Shown: positions 10,222-20,296 of the stretch, piece by piece
Layout: every line of letters begins with the position of its first letter
Numbering within the stretch: position 1 is the stretch's first letter
NCBI RefSeq assembly: GCF_003013715.1
Contig: NC_072818.1
Span: forward strand, 124,001 to 188,000
Reading direction: 5' to 3'
DNA: 64,000 bases
DNA from: Candidozyma auris
Taxonomy: Eukaryota; Ascomycota; Pichiomycetes; Serinales; Metschnikowiaceae
Position numbers and translations under genes: made by a program
The notes under the pieces: model-generated
The model's input: the letters and a program-made list of their open reading frames with translations, nothing else
Told to the model about the DNA's origin: nothing
Databases searched by the model: none

Positions 10222-10771
10222 TATCTATGTATCATAATAATGTGGTTATCATTAGTCGTTAAGAAATGCCGTGCTGGTCTCAACTGACACAGCACGAGTA
10301 ACTGAAGCTGCTTCTCACCTGATAGATCACAAATGAGTGAAGCTGGTTCTTGAAGAATTGAATGACTTGCCGGCTGTCTGAATGGAAACTTGAATGGTGC
10401 TACAAAAACGAAATGACCCAATGAAGCAGTACAGCTGTATCGTGCAATGACGTCAAGTAAGGTGCCAACCATTTGTTGCCTTTCCGAAGTAACATCATGG
10501 TAATGTCGTGCGTTAGTTGTCCTCACTTTTAGAAAAAAACAACGAACCAGAACAGGGGAGTTTGTCTGCTAACCATAGCCAAATTAGCTGACAAAGGTAG
10601 TATCATGTCTAGTTCAGAGGCAAAATCCTCATGTTTTTGCTGCCAATGGTCCAGTTGATCTTGTAGATATCAGAGCCATTTGACCTGGTCGATATGTTTG
10701 CCGAAGTACCCGCAGATCAAGCTCATTCCTGTCAACTCAAACCTTCAATTGTAACCTTCTCCCTTTTGGCA

Positions 10772-11134
10772 TCACACGGTCCCGCCGCTTAAATCGTTTC
10801 TTGGTTCTCTGAGATGCGCCTGGTAGGGTGGAGGCGGCGGCTCATACTTCGGTGGAGGAGTAGCCACTGGTTGCAAGCCGTCTAGAGTATCGGTCACCTG
10901 AGTCACTGGGCGAGGCTGGTAGGAGGCCACACGCTGTTGGGAAGGATTCTGTTGCTGAGAGCTTGTCTGCTGAGCGGCTTTAGGCTGGAAAAGTTTCCTG
11001 ACGGATTTCTGGGATATGAAAGCGAAGGCAACGATGCCAACTAGGAGGCAGAGGGAGATCACGATGCCCACTACCCCTTCTGCACCCGCACGTTTAACAA
11101 GACGATGTTCTTGGGGTTCCCATGGGATGAACAT
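10772..11134 (-). CDS. Small single-pass membrane protein with PY motifs (Rcr-like)
   Basis: The 120-residue protein starts at the ATG at 11134-11132. It has a short N-terminus, one hydrophobic segment at about residues 21-40 (VVGIVISLCLLVGIVAFAFI), then a basic stop-transfer patch, a Gln/Ser-rich linker and two PPxY-type motifs (P-P-K-Y and P-P-P-Y at about 94-104). PY motifs bind WW domains of Rsp5-type ubiquitin ligases. This architecture resembles yeast Rcr1/Rcr2, small membrane proteins that influence sorting of cell-wall enzymes and permeases, but is shorter and I cannot assign orthology. Lys-Arg at 14-15 resembles a Kex2 site, though no signal peptide precedes it. A longer in-frame extension to 11230 exists; it is non-conserved-looking and probably leader. 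CACGTG lies 107 bp upstream. Confidence 0.6.
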   Translation of the reverse strand: MFIPWEPQEHRLVKRAGAEGVVGIVISLCLLVGIVAFAFISQKSVRKLFQPKAAQQTSSQQQNPSQQRVASYQPRPVTQVTDTLDGLQPVATPPPKYEPPPPPYQAHLREPRNDLSGGTV

Positions 11135-11240
11135 CAGAGAAGGAGAGATTTCTTTGTGATTTTTAGGAAAAGAAGAGTAGGAGGTTAGGAGGTGGATCCT
11201 ACATGGGTGGAATCTGGGGGGATTGCTCAACCTTGGCGGT

Positions 11241-11246
11241 CACGTG
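11241..11246. promoter_or_regulatory. CACGTG E-box upstream of the PY-motif gene
   Basis: Context GTCACGTGAGAC fits the RTCACRTG Cbf1 consensus. It is 107 bp upstream of the ATG at 11134. Confidence 0.4.
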
Positions 11247-11568
11247 AGACGAACAGGATCTTGGAGTCCAAGAAGTCAAACCGAGATTTGCAGATGGATA
11301 TATGAAAAGCGTGGACATTAAGCACAGAACGAATGACGTTCTGATAATAGATGCATTGTATGGTGGTGCCAAGTTTGATGTGTCGCTAAGTGCGGCAGTC
11401 TTCTTTTGACTCGGAATCACGGGAAAGACCCGTGAGCCACTAGACACGAATGCGTTTATCTTTATCTAAGAATGAGTCATTTAATTGAATTTGATTTGCT
11501 TAACTATTTGTTCATTAATCACCTTGAGGGTTGACTCTCGGAAATGCGATAGGGGTCTACGACCCTAC

Positions 11569-11580
11569 ATTTCGCAGCCA
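11569..11580 (-). promoter_or_regulatory. Near-copy of the recurrent 12-mer (ATTTCGCAGCCA)
   Basis: One mismatch from TTTTCGCAGCCA. It lies 435 bp upstream of the PY-motif gene, in the opposite relative orientation to most other copies. Confidence 0.35.
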
Positions 11581-12143
11581 TTCTGATAGCAACGATAACC
11601 GAATACGAAGAATACCTCCCTAACACGAGAAAAAAAAAGAACAATAGGCACACGGAAGCTTGATTAATAAGAATAGATGCTTCTATATTAGATGAGTCTT
11701 TTCACTACCAGTAGCAAATAAATGCGAGTCTCAAACTACTCTAAGCCAACCACCCATATATACCCAGAAAAGACCCATGCAGCAGATTCGAGAGCCCCAG
11801 ATTCACCAGCCCCATGCTTCTAAAGATTCTGCACCGAGGAGGGGAACCCAACACTGACAACAATGCAATTCCCAGCCACTGCGTTATCAGTGTAAAAAAT
11901 CCCAACATCAGCCTTTCTACTATTAACGATAAGCTCCACAGATCAAGACCAATCGCAGACGATCGCTTGCAGCCACAGTAATTTACATTGTGCTATTGAC
12001 ATGTGCCATGACGTCATGTGGGCCAATGCCTCGAGAATACGAGCCCCTTTGCCAGCGTGCAAAAAGCAGACAATTTGAAAAGATCTCAGGCACCGAGCAT
12101 TAAGATCTAGAAGCAAGTGAAGATCTTCGAGAGAAGGAAGTGA

Positions 12144-12299
12144 CTAAGGTAGTCCATTGAAGGGATCTGCCAGTAGAAGCGATTTTCGCATGTAAAACCA
12201 CAACACCAAGAAAACGACAATAATAAAAGCAATGAAATAAGTGGCATCGAAGCCGTTTTGTGACTCCGTAGTGTCTCCGAAAATGGTGCCGAAGCTCAT
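12144..12299 (-). CDS. Possible 51-residue single-pass membrane protein
   Basis: The ATG at 12299-12297 opens a 51-codon frame: MSFGTIFGDTT, a polar stretch, then a clear hydrophobic helix at about residues 19-38 (TYFIAFIIVVFLVLWFY), a basic residue pair and a short tail. Composition fits a genuine small membrane protein of the ER or mitochondria, and tail-positioned single helices of this size are common in yeast. I do not recognise a family. The frame continues upstream without an ATG to 12419, so an upstream exon is possible, but no GTATGT donor was found in the right place. A related element, CGGTTGCAAAAA, lies 167 bp upstream. Confidence 0.4.
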   Translation of the reverse strand: MSFGTIFGDTTESQNGFDATYFIAFIIVVFLVLWFYMRKSLLLADPFNGLP

Positions 12300-13590
12300 C
12301 TCCTCTTTGTCAAGCGGCAATCTCAACGTTCCACTACGCTTTTTTAGGGAAGGGAAAATGGAAGCACACGGTGAGGGGGAACGAGGGACTGCAAGTAAGC
12401 TGCTGCATATGAATGCCACTATATTTCTGGGATTCGGTGGTACTCGGCCACTTGAGCCTAGTTACGGTTGCAAAAATGTCGTGGCTGGGGTCAGTAGATC
12501 TGCTACTTAATCTGCCACGTTTAGCTTTCCACACAGACGTCGAGGTTTAATGAAAATTACACCATTGTAATCAGAAACGCGAGACGATAATAATGGTACT
12601 CTTTTCATTGCAATTTCATCAAAACTCATCGAGTTGACTCGACCGTTGCTGAGGCAGCCACGACATTGTCGCGTTCCCCACGAACCCACCCACAAGCCGA
12701 ATTTTGCACCGTCTGTTTTCGAATTTAACAAAAATCCACTAAACAATGAAAATTGAGTGCTGCTGAGTGGACTTGGCTGTAACTTCGTGTCGTGGCTCGT
12801 GTCAGGGCCGGCGACAATCTCGATTCCAGGCTTGGTGTTCGTCATATGCGGCATTCGCTACCGCCACAGTGAGCAACAGAGGCGAAAAATGCCCCCGGGC
12901 AACAAAAGTAATAAAAAGGCAAGTCTGAAAAAGAAAGTTCCCGTCGATGTCGATGCCGATGCCGTTGTCGAAGGATGAAAGATCAAATATCCATAATTTT
13001 GTAATTTTTTTCCATTGGCAGAGTTCTTTCTCGCCTCTCTCAATGCTCTCTCAATGCTCTCTCGCTTCTCTCTCACCTCTCTCACTTCGCTCTCACCACT
13101 CACATTTTGTTTCGCCATTTCTTCTCTGCATTTGCTGGGACCATGCATACACTCAAGCCGCCTGCTCCATATCCAGTATTTTGTGCCTGCTTTTCAGCAT
13201 TGTCTATAAATGGGCCCTTTCGCCCGTTGCTTTTGGGCATGCTCTATTTATCGCCGCTCCTGGCTGCAACACTCTTTGATTGAAACGTTTTGCAACCTTT
13301 TTGCACCTCTAGATTCGAGTGAATAGCAATAGAGATTGCAACCCAGAGATTTCCCCGTACTTTCAAACGTTGCAAAAGTTACCATTCCACCGTTGCACTT
13401 ACCGTTGAAGTGCAAGGTGGCCCCATTCAGTTTTAAAGAAGTAAGGTTTGACAACCAAGACTTGTTTCTCTAGTTCTCAAGGATACCAGTCTGAAGGTAT
13501 ACCACATTTAGTGGTTGGCAATAACCTTTTGCAAATCCATACCATAGATCCACATTTCCAGCATCAACATATCTTACATCGACCGTTAGA
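12300..13590. other. Intergenic with pyrimidine-rich tract
   Basis: A 1.3-kb upstream region for the transporter at 13591. It includes CGGTTGCAAAAA at 12466-12477, a strongly TCTCTC-rich tract at 13022-13105, and TATAAA at 13205-13210. A short forward frame around 12888-12978 (MPPGNKSNKKASLKKK start) is lysine-rich but too short to call. Confidence 0.45.
13022..13105 (+). repeat. Imperfect TCTCTC(N) repeat tract
   Basis: Irregular copies of TCTCTCAATGC and TCTCTCNCT run through the tract. It is polypyrimidine on the + strand (GAGA on the other). A similar tract occurs at 51010-51120. Confidence 0.6.
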
Positions 13591-14977
13591 ATGTCTTTGG
13601 ATAAAAAGGAAGAGGAATGGGACAAGATTTCCGAGGAAGTCTCGCCCGTGATCAACTACCAGAACTGCTCGTGGCAGAAAACCGCTGGCCTCTTGTTTCT
13701 GGAGTACATCTGCCTCGCCATCATGTCCTTCCCGTGGTCCTACTCGGTATTGGGCCTCATTCCTGGCTTGATACTCACCGTGGGCATATCATTAACATGT
13801 CTCTATACGGGTTGCATTATCACCGACTACTGTATCACGTACCCGGGAATCACCTCTGTGTGTGACGTGGGACAGCACATTTTCTGGAACTCCAGGTTCG
13901 TGTGGTACGCCACGGCCGTGATGTTCATTTGCAACAACACCTTGATTCTGGCTCTCCACGTTTTGGTGGGTGCAAAGTACTTCAGCACTATCACCGACAA
14001 TTTCGACGGCGGCAAGATCTACGTGTGCCAGATAGCTTTCGCTGTGCTCAGCGGGTTCATTTGTTTCTTGTTTTCGCTTCCCAGAACCTTTCTGTCCATG
14101 TCTGCTGTAGCCTATGTCTCTGCGGGCACGATGTTCGTTGCTGTGGTGCTCTCCATGGCGTTTGCGGGCGTCCAATCGCATCCTGCTGGCTATGACGGCA
14201 CCCCTGTCGAGTGGAACTTGTGGCCGGCCAAAGGAACTACATTTGTCCAGGGAATGTCGGCCATGTTGAACATCGTCTACACATTTGTGGGCCAGATCAC
14301 GTACCCATCGTTCATCAGCCAGATGAAGAAGCCCAAGGAGTTCAAGAAAGCCTTGTGGGTGGTGACGCTCTGTGAGTTGATCACGTTTGCTCTTGCTGGC
14401 TCGGTGGTGTATGTTTACGTGGGCAACAAGTATATGACTGCTCCAGCGTTCGGATCACTCGTGGGCAACTATAAGAAGATCGCCTACTCGTTCGCTTTGC
14501 CCACTATTTTGTTTTTGGGCTCGTTGTACTCGAACGTGACATCCCAGTGGATATTTCTTATGATTTTCCGGGAGGGCAACAAAACAGAGAAGACCATACT
14601 GTGCTCGGGTGGCTGGTGTGGATCGGGCTCAATGCGTTCATTTGGGTGATTGCGTTTGTCATTGCCGAGGTGATTCCCTTCTTCTCCGATCTATTGTCGC
14701 TCATGTCCTCTTTATTCGACTGCTGGTTCGGCTTTGTCTTCTGGGGTGTTGCCTTCTTCAGACTAAGAAAGCACCAATACCCGAAAACTGGCTTCTGGAA
14801 GCTCTTCAAGGAGGCAGACTGGCTCACGAAAATCGAGTTTTCATAAACATCGTCTTGATCGTCATGGGTATCTACATCATGGGCCCTGGTCTCTACGCCG
14901 TGGTGCAGAGCATCATACTATCGTACCAGTCGGGCGCCTACGGCCACCCGTTCGAGTGTACTCCCAGCGTTGTCTAA
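13591..14977 (+). pseudogene. AAAP-family amino-acid transporter interrupted by two 1-bp losses
   Basis: The product is a polytopic amino-acid/auxin-permease-type transporter, of the fungal neutral amino-acid (mtr-like) group. About ten hydrophobic helices can be seen, starting with NYQNCSWQKTAGLLFLEYIC near residue 23 and with a conserved Q-I-T-Y-P-S-F segment around residue 238. The ATG frame ends at a stop at 14647-14649. The family-like sequence continues in the next frame (VLGWLVWIGLNAFIWVIAFV) and then, after about 14830, in a third frame to a stop at 14975-14977. Each switch corresponds to loss of one base in an A4 run (14581-14584 and 14829-14832). The gene is either a recent pseudogene or is intact with two base-calling errors. 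It ends 34 bp from convergent DTD1. Confidence 0.75.
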
Positions 14978-15011
14978 TCTAGTGTATAATAAAGGCTTTT
15001 CTAGACCTTCT

Positions 15012-15503
15012 CTATATTGTTCCGTCGTTGGTGTCCCATATGATGGTCACTGGGCCTTCGTTGACTATATCCACGTCCATCATGGCGCCAAACTGCCCAT
15101 CCTTGACTCTCTCGTCGTCTCCTAGCTCCTTCCTCAATTTCAGTAAAAACTCGTTGTAGAGCTCTATGGCTGCTGGGCCTTTCGCTGCCTTGTGGAAATC
15201 TGGTTTGGTGCCTTTCTTGATTGTTCCGTAGAGGGTGAATTGAGACACTGAAAGCACAGAAAGCTGTTTGTCCTGGGCCAAGCTCAGGCTCCAGGGTTTC
15301 CCGTTCCAGCATCCTTCTGGCCCGCCTGAAGCGTCCTCAAATACTCGAAGGTTGGCGATTTTCTTCACGAGTCTGTCGACATCCTCAGAGGTGTCTTTCG
15401 TCGAGATCCCCACAAGCAACATGAGGCCGCGGTTGATGGCGGAGATGACGGCATTGTCGACGCTGACAGACGCTCTTTTAACCTTTTGAATGACTACTCT
15501 CAT
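15012..15503 (-). CDS. DTD1: D-aminoacyl-tRNA deacylase Dtd1
   Basis: Dtd1 hydrolyses D-amino acids (classically D-Tyr) from mischarged tRNA in the cytosol. The 163-residue protein starts MRVVIQKVKRASVSVD at the ATG at 15503-15501 and has the two signature motifs: S-V-S-Q-F-T-L (about residue 85) and the cross-dimer N-E-G-P-V-T motif near the C-terminus (about residue 150). The length fits the 150-residue yeast enzyme, with a short insertion around residues 55-75. The frame is open upstream to 15605, but that segment lacks family similarity. Yeast DTD1 is recalled to have an intron near its start; none is present here. It is convergent with the broken transporter. Confidence 0.9.
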   Translation of the reverse strand: MRVVIQKVKRASVSVDNAVISAINRGLMLLVGISTKDTSEDVDRLVKKIANLRVFEDASGGPEGCWNGKPWSLSLAQDKQLSVLSVSQFTLYGTIKKGTKPDFHKAAKGPAAIELYNEFLLKLRKELGDDERVKDGQFGAMMDVDIVNEGPVTIIWDTNDGTI

Positions 15504-16102
15504 GATGAGGTCTGGTCGAGGAAAAGAAGGTATCTGCTTGATGTTGGAAATTCGTGGATTCTGTGCAGAGCGCTTGATCCTGGGAACGGTACATGAAGGG
15601 TTCAAGGTGAGATGAAAAGTTAGATAAATTATGGGGAGGTTGAGGTTGTAGAAGTCGCTGGGACGTACATTTATAGAGCTGACGTTGGGTTGCGCTTGTT
15701 TGTTGATCTTGTGCCCGGGTGACGCTGCTGAAAAACCGCTATATTTGAGTATCTAGTCTGGTTATGCTAATAGCCGTTATCTTCAGAGCAGTACAAAAAT
15801 GGAAGAAAGAGCAGTTTGTCTTATGTCGTTGTTTTCAAAGCCTTTGAATAGTAGATAGTAGAATGTGTAATTTGAACAAAGCTCTCAAAGACGCTCAATA
15901 CGTAATTTGTAAGATAACCATGACAGTGTTTGGAGTACTCGATGTTGTCTAGACTATCTTCTCTATGTTTGAACATTCAGCTAGTGCAACAAGTTAAAAA
16001 ACCTTAAAGACAATTTATATTTGATCTAAATTAAATAGTAAGGAACAGGAGGTGAATAAATACGTCTACCTGCCACTTTCCAGTACTGAAAGGGTAATTT
16101 CT
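15504..16102. other. Intergenic between DTD1 and the broken lipase
   Basis: About 600 bp. The part nearest the lipase (16030-16102) holds the lipase 3' flank, which is similar to the 3' flank of the lipase ending at 57869. No gene seen. Confidence 0.5.
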
Positions 16103-17633
16103 CTAAATGAAACCCTTCAACATATCGGGTCCCGTGTTTTCCCGCTGCCACAAGTCAACCACGTCATTCATTCCAGTGAACACGCTTCTGTCAATTGACC
16201 CGTCTCTCTTGACAGGAAGGGGCCCGATTTTGTTGATAAGCCCGCTGAACATTTTGGTCATCATCTGGCTGAGGAAAGTGGACTCTGTAATATTCCTGGT
16301 GGTTTCACCAATCTCACCTCCCGCAAAAGAACTGCGAAGAGTTGCCACAAGCTGGCGATACTCAATATCTGCTCCTGGGTAGAGAATGTTGCTGCTGCGT
16401 ACGGTTCTTTTGCAACCTTCAACGGGCTTTTCACCGTTGAACATCTTCTCGAGCCAGACCAAAGCAGCACCACTACCTTCAACGACTTCGAGAATGTGGC
16501 CGGTGGTATTGGAAACTGCAAACTCCAAGCTTTTGATGCCCCAGTCACAGTAGTTCTCGTAGCCACGCTGGGCACCTGAAAAGGGCACGATCTCGTCTTC
16601 TGTGCCGTGGAAGACAAAAAGAGGAATCTCAGGAATAGGGCCATCTTCTTCAAGAGCAGCAGTGTTGTTCTTGATAATCTCCTGGATTTCTGGGAGGTCA
16701 AAGAACCCCCAGCCTTCGGTGGCCCAGGGATCCTTGCCACTGAAGAATTTCACCGTTGCGTACTCCAATAGCGACGTAGCGAGACACTTTTTACCGGCAG
16801 AAAGAAAATCCTCCCTCTTGGTTTCTCGAAGTTGAGTCTCCACAAGATCACCAAGGTGGGGATATTCATAAAGCAAACCGTTGACGGCGTTGGGAATAAG
16901 GCCTCCGAAAAGCGTACCATCAGTAGCCTCGGCAGTGAGTGATGTTGGTAACCCATCCACCCAAAGCAGCTCCAAGCAATTGCTCCTTGAGTTCTGGAGC
17001 GTACTGAGGCTGCAAGGCAGCAGCCCATCCGGAGGCGATGGTTCCACCTGAATATCCCCACATTGTGACTTTTGCCTCGGGGCTTACGCCTGAGATATCT
17101 TCTGATTGCAACGCTGCCCTAATAGAATCGAGCGTCGCTTGCCCAGATTGCCTGCCGGCAGTGAAAGCACCTTGAAAGCCCTCATAGTCAGGCACGTTCA
17201 AAAACCATCCCTTGGCAAGAGCGCTTTGCATAAGAAGCATTTCTGCCTGGAGAATAACGGTGTTCATTGGAGCATTGAAAAGAATAGAGTACGAAGGGCT
17301 GCAATCGTTCGAAGAAGAATCCTGAGCAGGCTGGTACGACAAGAGTTTCTTTGGGTCGGCATCATATGGCTCCAAAATCGTGGTCACAATGGCTTGAGGA
17401 TTACCATGAGAGTCCTCAGAACGCAACTTGAGCTGCCACGCATTTTTCACGTTGACAGGGAAGTAAACGGATCTGATCATAGCTGGAGCCGGTCTAGACG
17501 CTATGATGTCGCCATTTTCGTAGGAGGTGATGTTTTCAGGGGTGGTGTAGAAGTCGTCTTTTGTTGGCGGGGTGATCTTAACATACTGGGCCGAGACTGT
17601 AAATGCCCATAGAAGAAGCGAGAGAAAGATCAT
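16103..17633 (-). pseudogene. LIP: Secretory lipase (LIP family) broken by a 2-bp deletion
   Basis: The ATG at 17633-17631 gives a signal peptide (MIFLSLLLWAFTVSAQ) and a standard LIP N-terminal half, including the nucleophile motif G-Y-S-G-G at about residue 195. Near 16936-16942 the frame is lost: where the intact paralogue at 56337 has ATCACCCTCACTG, this copy has ATCACTCACTG, two bases fewer. Translation then runs into a stop at 16920-16922 after 237 residues. The remaining half, with the catalytic Asp (G-T-E-D-E) and His (T-T-G-H), continues in another frame to 16103. A truncated product would lack Asp and His and could not be an active Ser-Asp-His lipase. Unlike other breaks in this window, the loss is not in an A/T run, so it is more likely genuine. 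The promoter and 3' flank are retained. Confidence 0.85.
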
Positions 17634-17850
17634 GGTTACTCATAGCATTACTGGAATCACACCCGCTTAAATAGCTGGAGAAGATAGCTCTGTGAGCTCT
17701 GTGAGCTAGAGAATGAACATGGCGCCTAAAGTACTATTGCCATTTAGGGTAATGTTGCAAAAAATCCCACTTGAGTGGGGAGTAGTAGGACGAGCATAAG
17801 CCTCAAAACTAATGTGTTGATGCATACGTGTGAATGCATATGAACAATGG
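17634..17850 (-). repeat. Duplicated lipase promoter block
   Basis: On the sense strand this block matches 56131-56336: a TTGTTCATATGC segment, GATTTTTTGCAACATT, CCCTAAATGGCAATAG and CCAGCTATTTAA occur in the same order and spacing upstream of both lipase ATGs. It shows that the duplication included the promoter. Confidence 0.75.
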
Positions 17851-18295
17851 TTAAGGAACTCGAGAGAACAAAGTTGACATGCTCGGGGCTCACGAACCGT
17901 AGATATTATTGTTGCACACATCTGATCGCTAGATAATGCGAGATTTTAGTCGTGTTATTGTCTGACTTTCGTTTGTTTCTTGGTTCATTACACTTTGCGT
18001 CTCCACGAGTAGCTTCTATACTTCATTACCCCATTTTCGCTTGCTACCACAAAAGTCATCCACTTGCATCATTAAAACTCTTGATTAGGCAATATAACAC
18101 CGGGGATAGTATCTAAGCTTCCACCCAGTCCTTAGGTGGGCGAGGCTTCGCCGGATTTATCACCTAAGTTCCCTCCATTTCAAAGCCACAAGTGCCCGCA
18201 AGGTCTGTCTAAGCCTGATTCTGCCGAAAGTTCGTATTACATTAGACTATCTACTTACAGCGTGTATGACGTGAAAAAACCACGAAGGAGCTCGT
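17851..18295. other. Intergenic between the broken lipase and SSH1
   Basis: About 450 bp between the duplicated lipase promoter block and the SSH1 stop codon. No gene or repeat was recognised. Confidence 0.45.
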
Positions 18296-19830
18296 TTATT
18301 GGTACGATGCAAGGGCATTGACGAGCTGGGAGTTGCTGCCGCCGCCCTGCTGCCACTCCATCATAAAGTCTTCCAAAACGGCAAAAGCAGAGCAGATGCC
18401 CACAACAACGGACACAGTTTTACCCGAAGAGCCGAGCAACTCGCCAGAAAGTGCCAAAGCACTCAAAAGAGCGGCGCCCGTGGTAGCCGCGCTGGTCACC
18501 ACCTTGTTTAACTCCTTTGCAACAGAAGCGTCTCTCTTACCGGCAATGACAATACTCTGATCCTTGAACTGTTTGGCAATGTCTTTTGGAGCAGACCCAG
18601 AGGTGAAGGCCCAGGTTCTGGCAAAGGTGATGGACAACACCACAACCAAAGCAGAGAACACAACTGCTCTGATTGGAGAAAAGGCAGACTCAGCCAAAGA
18701 GGAAGGTGCAGTCAAGTAGAAGGCAATGCCATCCACAACCTTGCCGGATTCAGCGTAGGTGCCAAGGATGGAGCTCACGAGAGGGTTGAAAGGAGCCACA
18801 AACACCGAGGCAAAGTACAAGGCAATCTGAGCCGAGGCAAGCACCGAGTATGCAAACAAAACAGGCAAAGCTCCAGTGTAGAACAAACGGAGTGGATACA
18901 CATTGGCCGAGCCTCTAGCCCTGCTGGATCTGATGGGGATCTCCATACGGAAGTTCTGCAAGTAGATGGTGGCAAGACCGGCGACCAAAACGACAAGAAT
19001 GGAGCCAAGTGTAGGGAAGTTTGGACGGAAAAACAATCCAATGAGCGAGTCTTTGATGGCGGTGAAATCCAACGTGATGAGGGTCTTGAACAACGTCGAG
19101 AGCACACCATACGTCTGTGGCTCTTCGCCGGGAGCAGCAGAGACCATCTCGAAGCCTGCCAAATCTCTTACAAGCCCCGCAGCACTGTGCAAGGCAATAA
19201 AGCACAAGACACCAGAGCCAAAGCCGTAGCCTTTATCAAGGACCTCGGCCATCAAGGTAAGGAAGAACGAGGTGCCCACCGTCTGCAAGAATATCAACAC
19301 ATAAGCACCGTAGGGCGAAGAAGTGGGCTCTTCAGGGTTGTAGCCCTTGATCACTTTATCGTAGTAGCCCAGGAAGAGCAACAAAAGCGAGAAGACAGCA
19401 GAAAAGACAATGGCCGTCACCTTCTGCGCCGTCTGAAACAACTCTCTATCCAAGGAGTAGTTGAAGTTCACCTTGAGCTTCCTGGTGCCTGCAGCCAACT
19501 GCCAAATGAACCCAGAAGCGACAATGGGTAAGAGCCCCAACTCCAACAAGGTGCCCTGCTCCATGGCAAAGAGCGGTCTCAAGGTCGAAAATGGATCCGC
19601 CATCTGCTGAGAGGCGTCCTTCACCAACGAGTATACGGGCAATTGCGTCAACACAAAAATGATGCCTGAACCGATAGTGTAGACGACTTTTTCATCGAGA
19701 CTGACGTTTTCGTCCGGGAGCTCGATTTCCGGCACCAACGCCGTGAGGAACTTGGCCAAGTCAAGAAGACGGACTGGAGTTAGTAAGGAAACAAAGTGAC
19801 GCTTGCAGTGGGCTTGTACATACAACTCAT
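18296..19830 (-). CDS. SSH1: Ssh1, Sec61-alpha paralogue of the ER translocon (one intron, 7-nt first exon)
   Basis: The CDS is 19830-19824 joined to 19773-18296, 494 residues (yeast Ssh1: 490). Ssh1 is the pore subunit of the second ER translocon, used mainly for co-translational import. The body has about ten membrane helices and SecY/Sec61 signatures: D-R-E-L-F-Q (about 110), E-V-L-D-K-G-Y-G-F-G-S-G, I-P-I-R-S-S-R-A-R-G, and D-I-A-K-Q-F-K-D-Q. It resembles Ssh1 more than Sec61 in G-S-G-K-T-V and the E-W-Q-Q-G-G-G end. The body frame has no upstream ATG, but ATGAGTT, a GTATGT donor (19823), TACTAAC and CAG (19774) restore MSFRLLDLAKFL, which fits the Ssh1 start. GTCACGTGAC lies 55 bp upstream. 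Confidence 0.88.
19774..19823 (-). other. Intron of SSH1 (50 bp)
   Basis: GTATGT donor directly after ATGAGTT, TACTAAC branch site (complement of 19779-19785) and CAG acceptor at 19776-19774. The branch-to-acceptor distance is only a few bases, as is usual in this clade. Confidence 0.85.
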
Positions 19831-19884
19831 GGTGGTGAAGAAAGTTCGTCGATGGACGAAATTCGCTCGTAGTGGTGAAGGGGT

Positions 19885-19890
19885 CACGTG
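19885..19890. promoter_or_regulatory. CACGTG E-box upstream of SSH1
   Basis: It lies at the centre of the palindrome GGTCACGTGACC, 55 bp upstream of the SSH1 start codon; a perfect RTCACGTGAY Cbf1-type site. Confidence 0.55.
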
Positions 19891-20066
19891 ACCTTCAGGC
19901 GAGTGGAAAAATATACAAAGGTATATGTTCTTGGGGACCATGGAGGCTGGTAGAAGAAGAAAGTGAACAATTGTATTCTTTTTGGTTGCCAGATTGATAT
20001 GCAGCTATCTCTTATTTTGTTGAGATACTCGTGTGTGTGGAATTGACAGCGAAGCTAGCCAAAGAA

Positions 20067-20078
20067 TGGCTGCGAAAA
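20067..20078 (+). promoter_or_regulatory. Recurrent 12-mer TGGCTGCGAAAA (copy 1 upstream of SSH1)
   Basis: Exact copy, 237 bp upstream of the SSH1 ATG; TTTTCGCAGCCA on the SSH1 sense strand. Confidence 0.55.
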
Positions 20079-20284
20079 GTGGTCCAAACACCTCCGAATT
20101 CCAGGTTGCAGAATGCAGTGGAAGGTGAAACACCGGCCTTGAGAAAAACGATTTATAACGGCTCCGATTAGGAGTCAATTTGGAATGCGAGTGTAATAAA
20201 ATGCAATTAATGTTGGCTCAATCAATTTTGATTTTGCATCACTCGCTGTTGTGTCATTTGGATGACTACAGTGGTTCTCTGGAA

Positions 20285-20296
20285 TGGCTGCGAAAA
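20285..20296 (+). promoter_or_regulatory. Recurrent 12-mer TGGCTGCGAAAA (copy 2 upstream of SSH1)
   Basis: Exact copy, 218 bp beyond copy 1 and in the same orientation. The shared context GAATGGCTGCGAAAAG extends the match to 16 bases. Confidence 0.55.

Larger units (their letters stand above)
9988..10771. other. Intergenic: FAP7 promoter
   Basis: Holds CACGTG at 10046-10051 and the recurrent 12-mer at 10210-10221. A 116-codon reading frame on the reverse strand (10176-10526) has no recognisable domain and is probably chance. No RNA gene was recognised. Confidence 0.5.
11135..12143. other. Intergenic, about 1 kb
   Basis: Contains CACGTG at 11241-11246 and a one-mismatch copy of the recurrent element (ATTTCGCAGCCA) at 11569-11580. 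No tRNA, repeat or credible reading frame was seen. Confidence 0.45.

Noticed and set aside
10176..10526. 116-codon reverse-strand frame in the FAP7 upstream region
   Set aside because: Overlaps promoter elements and has no conserved-looking composition.
14560..14850. Programmed ribosomal frameshifting in the transporter
   Set aside because: Two separate -1 shifts in one gene would be required and neither site fits a canonical X XXY YYZ slippery heptamer in the reading frame.
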